A program made the translations under genes and the position numbers. Below the pieces are notes generated by a model that saw only the letters and a list, made by a program, of their open reading frames with translations, searched no databases and was not told the origin of the DNA. From Streptomyces spinoverrucosus (GTDB taxonomy: Bacteria; Actinomycetota; Actinomycetes; Streptomycetales; Streptomycetaceae), in assembly GCF_006539505.1 (NCBI RefSeq), contig NZ_BJND01000036.1:1-64000 (forward strand): a DNA stretch of 64,000 nt, in the 5' to 3' direction. Position 1 is the stretch's first letter. Each line of letters opens with the position of its first letter. Below are positions 17,575-26,940 of the stretch, in pieces.

Positions 17575-18211
17575 GGCTCCCCGTGTCCCTTTTTCCGTCG
17601 GCGAGTGTCCGCTCCCCGGGAGGTTGACACGCACGGGCTGCGTCGAGGCGAACTTGACGTGAACGCGAGGTCGACGGGGCTGTGCGTCTACTTTGAGCCA
17701 AGGGCTGGATCCGTCGCGCCGGGATTTTCGAAAATTTCTTCAGCCGCCCACCTTGAGCCGCCCTCGGACCATGATCCGGCCGCGCTCGGACCGCACCCGG
17801 CGTCGGTGTCCCCATCGGAGGGCGACTTTCCGGCCGGAGTCGTACGGCCCCTGCGGCGCGGGCAGCGGCCAGACGCCGTACGTCGGCTCCGTCGCTGGGG
17901 GCAGCCCCACCCCGGTGTGCAGCCACACAGGGCGCAGCTGCACCACCGGGCGCACTCCGCCCGGGCTGCCGTTCCCAGGTGTGGCCGATTCTCCGCCGCC
18001 AGGCACACCGGGGGCTCCCGCACCGCCGCCAGCGCTTCAACCCCGACGCCAGCTCCCCACCCACACTCGCGCAGCACCCGCGCGTGCGGTCCTGCGCCAG
18101 AAGGATGTTGGCCGGTTTCACATCCCTGTGGAGGAGGCCGATCCGGTCCCCAGCGGTGAGCAAGCGCCTCGCCCCCGGCGCACTCCCACCCCCACGCGCC
18201 CCCCGCTCACC
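17575..18211. other. Gene-poor interval with gene remains
   Basis: About 640 bases with no intact gene. The minus strand carries a protein-kinase scrap (see 18074-18181) and, at 17740-18006, an open frame reading WLHTGVGLPPATEPTYGVWP with high G/C at third positions, which may be the decayed C-terminus of the same kinase. Near 17690-17760 the sequence is AT-richer and shows no coding pattern. Confidence 0.4.
18074..18181 (-). pseudogene. Remnant of a Ser/Thr protein kinase catalytic loop
   Basis: Over about 35 codons the minus strand reads LLHRDVKPANILLAQD, an exact match to the HRDxKPxN catalytic loop of Hanks-type kinases. Neither the ATP-binding lobe nor the DFG segment is present. Upstream the methyltransferase gene ends at 18212, and downstream the kinase pattern fades. 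It is a deletion relic, not a working enzyme. Confidence 0.6.
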
Positions 18212-19732
18212 TCACCCCGCCGGTTCCAAGAACCCCTGTTCCACCAGCAACCGAATCTGCGCCGGCGTCCGATCCCGCAGCAACACCGGATCCTCACCCA
18301 CCAGTTGGGCGATGGCGTCCAAAATCCGCCCCGCGGTCAGCGACCCGTCGCACACCCCTGCGAAGCCCGCGCCCACCGTGTCCACCTTGGTGGCCCGCCG
18401 CATGCCCCGGTTCTGCCGCAGTACGACATGCTCCGGATCCTCCGCCCCGGGCAGCCCGACCTGCTCCTGCACCACCTCGGCGGCCAGCCGGAAGCGCTCC
18501 TCCAGCAGGGCCGCGTCGTCCCGTGACCGCAGGTAGTCCAGCCGTTCGAAGTGCGCCCGGACCGTGTCGCCGAGCGGTTGTTCGACCGGATGTGGCCACT
18601 CCTCCACGGTGATCGAGGGCACCGCGGCCCCCCGCTTGCGCAGGGTGATCCACCCGAACCCGACCGCCCGCACCTTGCGCGCCTCGAACTCGTCCAGCCA
18701 GTCGTCGTACCGCGCCTGGTACGCGGCCACGTCACCCCGGTGGTCGCCGGCGTCGCGCAGCCACAGCTCGGCGTACTGCGTGACGTCCTGCACCTCGCGC
18801 TGCACGATCCACGCGTCGCACCCGCGCGGCACCCAAGACCGCAGCCGCTCCTGCCAGTCCTCCCCCTCCACGTGCTGCCAGTTGGCGAGGAACTGCGCGA
18901 ACCCGCCCTCGTTCAGCCGCTCCCCCGCCCGTTGAACGAGCGTGCGGCACAGATCGTCCCCGCCCATGCCGCCGTCGCGGTACGTCAGCCGGGCGCCGGG
19001 AGAGATCACGAAGGGCGGGTTCGACACGATCAGGTCGAACTTCTCGTCGTTCGACAGCGGCTCGAAGAGCGAGCCCTCGCGCAGGTCCGCGGCCGGTGCG
19101 CCGGACAGTGCGAGGGTGAGCGCGGCGATGTGCAACGCGCGCGGGTTGACGTCGGTCGCCGTCACGCGCGTGGCGTGCTGTGCGGCGTGCAGCGCCTGGA
19201 TGCCGGACCCGGTGCCCAGGTCGAGGGCCGAGGAGACGGGCGTACGGACCGTGATGCCGGCGAGCGTCGTGGACGCGCCGCCGACGCCCAGGACGACGGC
19301 CTCGTCCCGCCGCCCGATACCCCCCGCGCCGCCGACCGCGCAGCCGAGGTCGGACACGATGAACCAGTCCTCGCCGTCGAGCCCGCCGTACGGCCGTACG
19401 TCAACGGTGGCCGCGACCTCGTCGCCGCCGACGCGCGTCAGCCACCCGCTCTCCAGGCACGCGGCGACGGGCAGAACGCCCTCTACGCGCGCGTGCGGCA
19501 CGGGTTGCTGCAACAGGAACAGCCGTACGAGCATCTCCAGCGGCGTGTCGCCGCGCGTCGCCCGGAGCGCCGGAACGGTCTCGCTGCGCGCCAGCGCCGC
19601 GTACGCGGGGGCGCCGAGCAGTTCGAGCAGTCCGTCGGCGGTGAAGGCGGCCCCCAGGAGGGCGTCCCGCAGCCGCGCGGTGACATCGGGACGGTCGGTG
19701 GCGGGCAGGGCGGAGAGGCTGGCGTTGCTCAC
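18212..19732 (-). CDS. Class I SAM-dependent methyltransferase (NPPF type)
   Basis: 506 residues. An N-terminal helical region (about 1-150) precedes a Rossmann methyltransferase domain with motif I DLGTGSGIQAL (171 onward), the acidic ribose-binding position in TATDVNPRAL, and the catalytic NPPF at 238-241. NPPF/NPPY marks enzymes that methylate a planar nitrogen: adenine N6, guanine N2 or glutamine N5. A C-terminal extension of about 200 residues includes a small winged-helix-like end (RTPAQIRLLVEQGFL). The target is not known; ribosomal RNA or a translation factor is plausible. The GTG start is preceded by GGGGGC and gives the expected N-terminus. Confidence 0.8.
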   Translation of the reverse strand: MSNASLSALPATDRPDVTARLRDALLGAAFTADGLLELLGAPAYAALARSETVPALRATRGDTPLEMLVRLFLLQQPVPHARVEGVLPVAACLESGWLTRVGGDEVAATVDVRPYGGLDGEDWFIVSDLGCAVGGAGGIGRRDEAVVLGVGGASTTLAGITVRTPVSSALDLGTGSGIQALHAAQHATRVTATDVNPRALHIAALTLALSGAPAADLREGSLFEPLSNDEKFDLIVSNPPFVISPGARLTYRDGGMGGDDLCRTLVQRAGERLNEGGFAQFLANWQHVEGEDWQERLRSWVPRGCDAWIVQREVQDVTQYAELWLRDAGDHRGDVAAYQARYDDWLDEFEARKVRAVGFGWITLRKRGAAVPSITVEEWPHPVEQPLGDTVRAHFERLDYLRSRDDAALLEERFRLAAEVVQEQVGLPGAEDPEHVVLRQNRGMRRATKVDTVGAGFAGVCDGSLTAGRILDAIAQLVGEDPVLLRDRTPAQIRLLVEQGFLEPAG

Positions 19733-19770
19733 GCCCCCATTGTGACCGCGCGGCCCGGTCGCCGCGAACG

Positions 19771-20343
19771 TCAGCCCTGGGTGGCCGACGGCGAGGACGA
19801 CGCGCTCTTGCAGGTCTCCTGCCGGGCCATCGCCTGGCCGACCTCGCCCTCCTCCAGGGTGGTCAGCGCGTCGCTGCCGCTCTGGCCGAGCTTGTCCAGC
19901 TCGGTGGCGATGCCCTTGAGGCCGTCCGCGAACTTCGCCTGGTCCTTGGTGTCGAGGTCGTCGACCTGGTTCTTCAGGGAGGCGTAGGAGGAGGCGATGC
20001 CGTTGAGCTCCTTGACCGCGTCCTGCTGCTTCTTCTCGCCGTTCTCGACGTCGGGCGCGCCGGCCTTGTTCACGGCGGCGCCGATCGCCTTGTAGGCGTC
20101 GGACATGTCCTGGAAGGCCTGCGCGTCGGTCTTCTGGACCTCTTCCGGCGTGCTGCTGTCCGAGGTCTCCTTCTGGATCGCGGAATTGGCGGCCGCGATC
20201 TTCTTGGCCTGCGGCTGTACGGCGTCGCAGACCTGCTTGGCCCAGGCATCCAGCTTCTCGTTGCTGTCGTCGCCGCTGCATCCCGACAGCGCCAGTACCA
20301 GTACCGCACCGCCGGACAGTGCGACCGCGAGCTTCTTGTTCAC
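19771..20343 (-). CDS. Small secreted lipoprotein
   Basis: 190 residues. A signal sequence ends in LALSGC (lipobox), followed by an alpha-helical, Asp/Lys/Ala-rich domain with three more cysteines (VCDAV, ETCKSA among them) and a Ser-rich tail. The GTG start is chosen because GGAAGGG lies nine bases upstream; an ATG six codons earlier lacks a ribosome site. The function is unknown; helical lipoproteins like this are conserved beside the methyltransferase gene in streptomycetes as I recall. It is separated from the methyltransferase by 38 bases and may share its transcript. Confidence 0.75.
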   Translation of the reverse strand: MNKKLAVALSGGAVLVLALSGCSGDDSNEKLDAWAKQVCDAVQPQAKKIAAANSAIQKETSDSSTPEEVQKTDAQAFQDMSDAYKAIGAAVNKAGAPDVENGEKKQQDAVKELNGIASSYASLKNQVDDLDTKDQAKFADGLKGIATELDKLGQSGSDALTTLEEGEVGQAMARQETCKSASSSPSATQG

Positions 20344-20488
20344 CGGATTGGTCCCTTCCATGGCTCTCGGCCCCGGAACATACACGCCAAGCGGACGGCA
20401 AACGTATGACTAACGTCCGATATTCACCGCATTGCAGCCATTCGTACCAGGGGAGAGAAGGCTCACGGCACGAGCGTGAACACAACGG

Positions 20489-20528
20489 AGCGGGCGGACG
20501 GCGCGCCAATGCGCGCCCCCCGCCCGCC
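20489..20528 (-). terminator. Terminator after the pyrophosphatase gene
   Basis: A GC-rich hairpin (CGGGCGG and GGCGCG arms pairing with GCGCGCC and CCGCCCG around CCAAT), 30-60 bases beyond the hppA stop. On the minus strand it is followed by CCGTTGTGTTC. Confidence 0.5.
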
Positions 20529-20554
20529 CCTTGGGCCGAGCCGGGTACGGCGAG

Positions 20555-22966
20555 CTACGAAACCACCGCCGTATCGGCCGACTTGGCGGTCGGCTCGGCT
20601 TCGTCGTCACCCATGGAGATGCCGCGCCGCTTGGAGACGTACACCGCCCCGACGATCACGACCAGGGCGAGTACGGCGATCAGGATCCGTACCCCGAGAC
20701 TCGCGTCGTCGCCGTAGCTGAACTTGATCACGGCGGGGGCGATGAGCAGCGAGACCAGGTTCATCACCTTCAGCAGCGGGTTGATCGCCGGGCCTGCGGT
20801 GTCCTTGAAGGGGTCGCCGACCGTGTCGCCGATCACCGTCGCGGCGTGCGCCTCGCTGCCCTTGCCGCCGTGGTGACCGTCCTCGACGAGCTTCTTGGCG
20901 TTGTCCCAGGCGCCGCCGGAGTTGGCAAGGAACACCGCCATCAGGGTGCCGGCCCCGATCGCGCCCGCCAGAAACGCGCCGAGCGCGCCGACGCCGAGCG
21001 TGAACCCGATGAAGATCGGCGCCATGACGGCGAGCAGACCCGGCGTGGCGAGCTCCCGGAGCGCGTCCCTCGTACAGATGTCGACGACTTTTCCGTACTC
21101 CGGTTTCTCGGTGTAGTCCATGATCCCGGGCCGCTCGCGGAACTGCCGCCGCACCTCGTACACCACCGAACCCGCCGACCGGGAGACCGCGTTGATCGCC
21201 AGTCCGGAGAAGAGGAAGACGACCGCCGCGCCCGCGATCAGGCCGACGAGGTTGTTGGGCTGCGAGATGTCCATCGCCAACGTCAGCGGCGCGCCCTCAC
21301 CGGTGAGCCGCTCGCCCACGTCGCGTACGCCGGTGGTGATCGCGTCACGGTACGACCCGAAGAGCGCCGACGCCGCGAGGACGGCCGTGGCGATGGCGAT
21401 GCCCTTGGTGATGGCCTTGGTGGTGTTGCCGACGGCGTCCAGGTTGGTGAGCACCTGCGCGCCCGCGCCCTGGACGTCGCCGGACATCTCGGCGATGCCC
21501 TGCGCGTTGTCGGAGACCGGCCCGAAGGTGTCCATGGCGACGATCACACCGACCGTGGTGAGCAGACCGGTGCCGGCCAGCGCGACCGCGAACAGCGCCA
21601 GCATGATCGACGTACCGCCGAGCAGGAAGGCCCCGTAGACGCCGAGGCCGATCAACAGAGCGGTGTAGACGGCCGATTCGAGACCGACGGAGATACCGGC
21701 GAGGACGACGGTGGCCGGGCCGGTGAGCGAGGTCTTGCCGATGTCCTTCACCGGGCGCCGGTTGGTCTCGGTGAAGTAGCCGGTGAGCTGCTGGATCACG
21801 GCGGCGAGCAGGATGCCGATGGCGACCGCGACGAGCGCGAGGATCCGCGGGTCGCCGTCCTTGGCCTGGATCGCGGCATCGGTGACGCCGTCGAGCTCGG
21901 CGTACGACGACGGCAGGTAGGTGAAGGCGGCGATCGCCACCAGGACCAGCGAGATCACCGCGGAGATGAAGAAGCCGCGGTTGATCGCGCTCATCCCGCT
22001 GCGGTCGGCGCGCCGCGGGGCCACGGCGAAGATGCCGATCATCGCGGTGATCACGCCGATCGCGGGGACCAGCAGCGGGAACGCCAGCCCGAAGTTGCCG
22101 AAGGCCGCCGTGCCCAGGATCAGCGCGGCGACCAGGGTCACGGCGTAGGACTCGAACAGGTCGGCCGCCATGCCCGCGCAGTCACCGACGTTGTCGCCCA
22201 CGTTGTCGGCGATGGTCGCGGCATTGCGCGGATCGTCCTCCGGAATTCCCTGCTCGACCTTGCCGACCAGGTCGGCGCCGACGTCGGCGGCCTTGGTGAA
22301 GATGCCGCCGCCCACCCTCATGAACATCGCGATGAGGGCCGCCCCGAGGCCGAAACCCTCCAGCACCTTCGGCGCGTCGGCCGTGTAGACCAGCACCACA
22401 CAGGAGGCGCCCAGCAGACCGAGCCCCACCGTGAACATGCCGACGACGCCGCCCGTGCGGAAAGCGATCTTCATGGCTTTGTGCGAGACGAGAGTGAGAT
22501 CCTTTTCCGGCTCACCCTCGGCCGGAGTCGCTTCCCGGGCGGCCGCGGCGACCCGCACATTGCTGCGGACCGCGAGCCACATGCCGATATAGCCGGTGGC
22601 CGCCGAGAACGCCGCGCCGATCAAGAAGAACACCGAGCGCCCGGCGCGCTGATTCCAGTCGTCCGCGGGCAGCAGCATGAGCAGGAAGAAGACGACGACG
22701 GCGAATACGCCGAGCGTGCGCAGCTGCCGGGTCAGATAGGCGTTCGCGCCTTCCTGGATGGCCGCGGCGATCTTCTTCATGCTGTCGGTGCCCTCGCCCG
22801 CCGCGAGCACCTGGCGCAGCAGCACGCCGGCGACCACGAGCGCAGCCAGCGCGACGGCCGCAATGACCATCACCATGACGCGGTTGTCGTCGGTCAGCAC
22901 TGCGGCTGCGAAGGTTGTGGAGTGGTCCAGATGGTCCAACCGATGAGGGGTAGAAAGCCCCGCCAT
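20555..22966 (-). CDS. hppA: Membrane-bound proton-translocating pyrophosphatase (K+-independent type)
   Basis: 803 residues with about 16 membrane helices. The substrate site DVGADLVGKVE lies at 228-238, followed by DNVGDNVGDCAGMAADLFE. Hydrolysis of pyrophosphate drives protons out across the membrane, conserving energy and clearing PPi. In the sequence GNTTKAITKG, Lys517 and Thr520 occupy the two positions that in known enzymes separate K+-independent (Lys/Thr) from K+-dependent (Ala/Gly-Ala) forms, so this should not need potassium. AGGAGG five bases before the ATG fixes the start. It is transcribed alone, ahead of which lies a 340-base gene-free region. Confidence 0.95.
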   Translation of the reverse strand: MAGLSTPHRLDHLDHSTTFAAAVLTDDNRVMVMVIAAVALAALVVAGVLLRQVLAAGEGTDSMKKIAAAIQEGANAYLTRQLRTLGVFAVVVFFLLMLLPADDWNQRAGRSVFFLIGAAFSAATGYIGMWLAVRSNVRVAAAAREATPAEGEPEKDLTLVSHKAMKIAFRTGGVVGMFTVGLGLLGASCVVLVYTADAPKVLEGFGLGAALIAMFMRVGGGIFTKAADVGADLVGKVEQGIPEDDPRNAATIADNVGDNVGDCAGMAADLFESYAVTLVAALILGTAAFGNFGLAFPLLVPAIGVITAMIGIFAVAPRRADRSGMSAINRGFFISAVISLVLVAIAAFTYLPSSYAELDGVTDAAIQAKDGDPRILALVAVAIGILLAAVIQQLTGYFTETNRRPVKDIGKTSLTGPATVVLAGISVGLESAVYTALLIGLGVYGAFLLGGTSIMLALFAVALAGTGLLTTVGVIVAMDTFGPVSDNAQGIAEMSGDVQGAGAQVLTNLDAVGNTTKAITKGIAIATAVLAASALFGSYRDAITTGVRDVGERLTGEGAPLTLAMDISQPNNLVGLIAGAAVVFLFSGLAINAVSRSAGSVVYEVRRQFRERPGIMDYTEKPEYGKVVDICTRDALRELATPGLLAVMAPIFIGFTLGVGALGAFLAGAIGAGTLMAVFLANSGGAWDNAKKLVEDGHHGGKGSEAHAATVIGDTVGDPFKDTAGPAINPLLKVMNLVSLLIAPAVIKFSYGDDASLGVRILIAVLALVVIVGAVYVSKRRGISMGDDEAEPTAKSADTAVVS

Positions 22967-23307
22967 TCGTCCTCCTTGACGCTTGGGCTGAGCTCAAGAT
23001 GTGGACGGATTGTAGGGAGCCGGTCCTGATCAAAACAGAGCGCGGCAAACGGAATTCGTCGTCCCATGCTTCTCCTGCTACATCGCAAATGATCGCAGGA
23101 AGCCACCGAACCCGAAAGCCGTAATGCCCCAGAGGCGTGGACGCATGATCGAATTACAGGGGCCGCTGATCGGTCAATTGATCCAGTACTGATCGTGAAT
23201 TCCTTCACGAATTCCGGGCCCCCAGCACGCGCAAAACAACGAGGGCCCTGCTCAGCAGGGCCCTCGCAGCGATTACTCCAGTGGAGTGACGACGATCAGG
23301 AAAGCGA
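22967..23307. other. Intergenic region: hppA promoter side and end of the bldG operon
   Basis: No gene is seen in this interval. The left part must hold the hppA promoter; TTGACC on the minus strand (23172-23177) with TAATTC 15 bases on is a possible but imperfect match to a housekeeping promoter. The right part holds the terminator at 23241-23265. Confidence 0.4.
23241..23265 (-). terminator. Intrinsic terminator of the bldG operon
   Basis: A perfect 12-base stem (GAGGGCCCTGCT with its complement) with a one-base centre. On the minus strand it is followed by GTTGTTTTG, a proper T-rich tract. It lies about 40 bases after the anti-sigma factor stop. Confidence 0.85.
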
Positions 23308-23748
23308 TCAGGGGAGCACCGCGGTCGGCGGCGGCGTGGTCGGCCAGGTCATACGAATCAACCCGCCGTGCTCCCCGGCGGTGACCTCGACGTCGTCGAC
23401 CAGGCCGCTGATGACCGCGAGGCCCATCTCGTCCTCCTCGGCCTCCACGTCGGGGTCCTCGGCGGCCGCAGCGGCCGTCCTGACCCCGGTCGGGGCGTGC
23501 GGCGCCTCGTCGCCGACCTCGATGGAGAACTGTTTCTCCTCCTCGATCAGCGACACCTTCACCGGCGCCGTGATCCCACCGATCTGATGCAGCCCCACGG
23601 CCCGGGAGCAGGCCTCGCCGACGGCGAGCCGGACCTCGTCGAGGACGGCCTCGTCCACCCCGGCCCTGCGTGCCACCGCGGCCGCCACCAGTCGGGCGGT
23701 CCTGACGTGCTCGGGCAGCGCGCTGAAGCGGAGTTCGACGGTGGCCAT
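23308..23748 (-). CDS. Anti-sigma factor / Ser-kinase of the RsbW type, partner of BldG
   Basis: 146 residues with a GHKL (HATPase_c_2) ATP-binding fold: the N-box appears in EVRLAVGEACSRAV and the G1 position in EEDEMGLAVISGLVDDVE. Such proteins hold a sigma factor inactive and phosphorylate an anti-anti-sigma partner. The partner is almost certainly BldG, encoded 104 bases upstream on the same strand. An acidic, Ala-rich insert (AAAAAEDPDVEAEEDE) separates the two halves. GAGGGGGA precedes the ATG. From memory, this corresponds to SCO3548, whose interaction with BldG is known. Confidence 0.88.
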   Translation of the reverse strand: MATVELRFSALPEHVRTARLVAAAVARRAGVDEAVLDEVRLAVGEACSRAVGLHQIGGITAPVKVSLIEEEKQFSIEVGDEAPHAPTGVRTAAAAAEDPDVEAEEDEMGLAVISGLVDDVEVTAGEHGGLIRMTWPTTPPPTAVLP

Positions 23749-23777
23749 GCATCCCCCTCGGAGCTACGGGCGTGCTC

Positions 23778-23810
23778 GGGGGGCCGGACCTCCGAAAGTC
23801 CGGGCCCCCC
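23778..23810 (-). terminator. Hairpin between bldG and the anti-sigma gene
   Basis: Arms GGGGGGCC-GGAC and GTCC-GGGCCCCCC, with one bulged base, form a strong stem around CTCCGAAA. It has no T-run. It may cause partial termination, giving a short bldG transcript and a longer bicistronic one, as reported for S. coelicolor bldG. Confidence 0.55.
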
Positions 23811-23852
23811 TGTTCGAATCTGCCGTCCCGGGCCCATGGCCCGGGCCGGTGA

Positions 23853-24194
23853 TCAGTCGGTGGCCGCCACCGCTTCCTCGACCGAGGTGTGAATGGGGAA
23901 CACCTTGGTGAGGCCGGTGATGCGGAAGATCTTCAGAATGCGCTCCTGGTTGCACACCAGGCGCAGCGAGCCCTCATGGGCACGCACCCTCTTCAGGCCG
24001 CCGACCAGCACGCCGAGCCCGGTGGAGTCGAGGAAGTCCACGCCCTCCATGTCGACGACGAGGTGGAAACTGCCGTCGTTCACCAGCTCGACCAGCTGCT
24101 CGCGCAGCTTGGGCGCGGTATATACGTCGATTTCGCCACCGACCCTGACGATCGTGCGATCGCCGATGGTCTCGGTCGACAGGGACAGGTCCAC
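23853..24194 (-). CDS. bldG: Anti-anti-sigma factor BldG
   Basis: 113 residues with a STAS domain. The phosphorylation motif DFLDSTGLGVLV places the conserved serine at residue 57, the position known to be phosphorylated in S. coelicolor BldG and required for aerial growth and antibiotic production. Unphosphorylated BldG binds anti-sigma factors and frees their sigma factors. The GTG start has GGAGG five bases upstream. The anti-sigma gene follows on the same strand; a helicase gene lies divergently upstream, and only about 80 bases separate the two starts. Confidence 0.96.
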   Translation of the reverse strand: MDLSLSTETIGDRTIVRVGGEIDVYTAPKLREQLVELVNDGSFHLVVDMEGVDFLDSTGLGVLVGGLKRVRAHEGSLRLVCNQERILKIFRITGLTKVFPIHTSVEEAVAATD

Positions 24195-24273
24195 GGATCC
24201 TCCAGCACCTTGCTATCGAGCGGTCGTCCTTGGGACATCTCGGCAGATCCCCCTGGACGGTTCGCCAGCCGCG

Positions 24274-26940
24274 ATGGCATTCAATCACTTACCGGCAGGC
24301 GTGCACGACGCCTTGGACCCATTGTCCGTCACGCCAGTGACAGACTCGGTGCCGATGGCCAAGAATCACCGATCCGATCGACCCCCGACGGACACCGCAT
24401 CCCGCCCCGCGCCGGGCACGGTCCTGGACCGGCTCGCCTCGGGGCCGAACAGGGCTTCGCGCATCACTCATACGGAGCACTTGCCCCCGCGCGCGGGTCG
24501 GCATGCCGTCTGGCCGCACCGGATCCGATCCGAGGTGATCGCCGCGGTGCGGGCCGCGGGCATCGAACACCCCTGGGCCCATCAGGCGCGGGCCGCCGAA
24601 CACGCCCTGGACGGCCAGTCGGTGGTCGTCGCCACCGGCACGGCGTCCGGCAAGTCCCTGGCGTACCTGGTCCCGGTCTTCTCCACGCTCCTGGACGGCG
24701 CCGAAGCCCCGAACGGCCGCGGCGCCACCGCCCTCTACCTGGCCCCCACCAAGGCCCTCGCGGCGGACCAGTGCCGAGCCGTGAAGTACCTTTCACGTCC
24801 TCTGGGCCAAGCGGTACGGCCGGCCGTGTACGACGGCGACACTCCGTTCGAGGAACGCGAGTGGATCCGCCAGTACGCCACGTACGTCCTGACCAACCCC
24901 GACATGCTGCATCGGGGCATATTGCCGTCCCACCCCCGCTGGGCCTCCTTCCTGAAGGCGCTGAAGTACGTCGTCATCGACGAGTGCCACACCTACCGTG
25001 GCGTCTTCGGCTCGCATGTCGCCCAGGTGCTGCGCCGCCTGCGCCGCCTGTGCGCCCGCTACGGCTCCTCCCCGGTGTTCCTGCTGGCCTCCGCGACCGC
25101 CGCCGAGCCGGCCGTGGCCGCCCGCCGCCTCACCGGCCTCCCGGTCGTGGAGGTCGCCGACGACGCCTCCCCGCGCGGGGAGCTGGTCTTCGCCCTCTGG
25201 GAGCCCCCGCTCACCGAGCTGCAGGGCGAGCGGGGCGCCCCCGTCCGCCGTACCGCCACCGCCGAGACCGCCGACCTGCTCACCGACCTCACCCTCCAGG
25301 GCGTCCGTACGGTCGCCTTCGTGCGCTCCCGGCGTGGCGCCGAGCTGATCTCCGTGATCGCCCAGGAACGGCTCGCGGAGATCGACCGCTCCCTGCCCGG
25401 GCGTGTCGCGGCCTACCGGGGCGGCTACCTGCCCGAGGAGCGCCGCGCCCTGGAACGCGCCCTGCACTCCGGCGAACTGCTGGCCCTGGCCGCCACCACC
25501 GCCCTGGAGCTGGGCGTGGACGTCTCCGGACTGGACGCGGTCGTGATCTCCGGATACCCGGGCACGCGCGCGTCCCTGTGGCAGCAGGCGGGCCGGGCCG
25601 GCCGCTCCGGGCAGGGCGCACTGGCCGTCCTGGTGGCCCGCGACGACCCGCTGGACACCTTCCTGGTCCACCATCCGGAAGCCCTGTTCGACCAACCGGT
25701 GGAATCGACGGTCCTCGACCCCGACAACCCGTACGTCCTCGCGCCCCACCTGTGCGCGGCGGCCGAGGAGCTTCCGCTGGTCGAGGACGACCTGGAGCTG
25801 TTCGGCCCCGCCTGCGCGGAGCTGCTGCCGCAGCTGGAGGCCGCGAAGCTGCTGCGCCGCCGTACGAAGGCCTGGCACTGGACGCGCCGGGAGCGGGCCG
25901 CCGACCTGGCCGACATCCGGGGCGCGGGCGGCAAGCCGGTCCAGATCGTCGAGGCGGGCACCGGCCGTCTGCTGGGCACGGTCGACGCGGGCGCCGCGCA
26001 CACGAGCGTCCACGAGGGCGCGGTCCACCTCCACCAGGGCCGCACCTACCTCGTGCGCTCCCTCGACCTGGACGACTCGGTCGCCCTGGTCGAGGAGGCG
26101 AGCCCGCCGTACTCCACGGTCGCCCGCGACACGACGACGATCTCCGTCCTGGAGACGGACGTCGAAGTGCCATGGGGCCAGGGCCGCCTCTGCTACGGCT
26201 CCGTCGAGGTCACCAACCAGGTCGTCTCCTTCCTGCGCCGCCGCCTCATCACCGGCGAGGTGCTGGGCGAGACCAAACTCGACCTCCCTCCTCGAACGCT
26301 CCGCACGCGCGCGGTGTGGTGGACGGTCACCGAGGACCAGCTGGACGAGGCCCGCATCAGCCCGGAGATCCTCGGCGGCGCCCTGCACGCCGCCGAGCAC
26401 GCGTCGATCGGCATGCTGCCCCTCTTCGCGACCTGCGACCGCTGGGACATCGGCGGCGTGTCGATCCCGCTGCACCCCGACACCCTGCTCCCGACGGTCT
26501 TCGTCTACGACGGCCACCCCGGCGGCGCGGGCTTCGCGGAACGCGCCTTCCACACCGCCCGGGCCTGGCTCACCGCCACCCGCGAGGCCATCGCCTCCTG
26601 CGAGTGCGACAGCGGCTGCCCGTCCTGCATCCAGTCCCCCAAGTGCGGCAACGGCAACGATCCGCTGCACAAGCGGGGGGCTGTGCGGCTGCTCACGGTG
26701 CTGTTGCGGGGGGCGCCGGAGGATAAGCCGGTGGATGAGGAGGGGGCGCGGGAGGAGCCGACGGCGACCGATCGGGAGGGAGCGCGGGAGGACCCGGCGG
26801 TGACCGATCGGGATGCGCCGGAGGAGGATCCTGCGCTTACGGATCCGGAGGGGCCGCGGGAGGAGCCGACGCCGACCGATGGGCAGGGGCCTCCGGAGGA
26901 ACCGGCGCCACCGCCTCCGCAGGGCCCGCCCGCGCCCTGA
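24274..26940 (+). CDS. DEAD/DEAH-box DNA repair helicase (MrfA-like) with C-terminal repeats
   Basis: 888 residues. Superfamily 2 motifs in order: Q-like HPWAHQARA, Walker A TGTASGKS (121-128), TPT-type TNPDMLH, DECH (236-239), SAT (LLASATAAE), a second RecA domain ending in QQAGRAGRSGQG, then an MrfA-type C-terminal domain with a four-Cys cluster (CECDSGCPSC...KCGNG). MrfA relatives are known 3'-5' helicases in mitomycin repair. The last 60 residues are five imperfect 12-residue repeats. The start used gives an N-terminus (FNHLPAGVHDAL) I recall as conserved; an ATG 27 codons later is the alternative. Its end overlaps the opposing tad-operon gene by 104 bases. Confidence 0.85.
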   Translation: MAFNHLPAGVHDALDPLSVTPVTDSVPMAKNHRSDRPPTDTASRPAPGTVLDRLASGPNRASRITHTEHLPPRAGRHAVWPHRIRSEVIAAVRAAGIEHPWAHQARAAEHALDGQSVVVATGTASGKSLAYLVPVFSTLLDGAEAPNGRGATALYLAPTKALAADQCRAVKYLSRPLGQAVRPAVYDGDTPFEEREWIRQYATYVLTNPDMLHRGILPSHPRWASFLKALKYVVIDECHTYRGVFGSHVAQVLRRLRRLCARYGSSPVFLLASATAAEPAVAARRLTGLPVVEVADDASPRGELVFALWEPPLTELQGERGAPVRRTATAETADLLTDLTLQGVRTVAFVRSRRGAELISVIAQERLAEIDRSLPGRVAAYRGGYLPEERRALERALHSGELLALAATTALELGVDVSGLDAVVISGYPGTRASLWQQAGRAGRSGQGALAVLVARDDPLDTFLVHHPEALFDQPVESTVLDPDNPYVLAPHLCAAAEELPLVEDDLELFGPACAELLPQLEAAKLLRRRTKAWHWTRRERAADLADIRGAGGKPVQIVEAGTGRLLGTVDAGAAHTSVHEGAVHLHQGRTYLVRSLDLDDSVALVEEASPPYSTVARDTTTISVLETDVEVPWGQGRLCYGSVEVTNQVVSFLRRRLITGEVLGETKLDLPPRTLRTRAVWWTVTEDQLDEARISPEILGGALHAAEHASIGMLPLFATCDRWDIGGVSIPLHPDTLLPTVFVYDGHPGGAGFAERAFHTARAWLTATREAIASCECDSGCPSCIQSPKCGNGNDPLHKRGAVRLLTVLLRGAPEDKPVDEEGAREEPTATDREGAREDPAVTDRDAPEEDPALTDPEGPREEPTPTDGQGPPEEPAPPPPQGPPAP
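26749..26928 (+). repeat. 36-base tandem repeats in the helicase 3' end
   Basis: About five diverged units encoding EGAREEPTATDR, EGAREDPAVTDR, DAPEEDPALTDP, EGPREEPTPTDG and QGPPEEPAP. The last two and a half units also lie opposite the 3' end of the TadE-like gene, where they encode its Pro/Ala-rich tail. Confidence 0.8.

Noticed and set aside
20531..23029. A long plus-strand frame opposite hppA
   Set aside because: His/Arg/Asp-rich shadow of a multi-helix membrane protein; no domain recognised.
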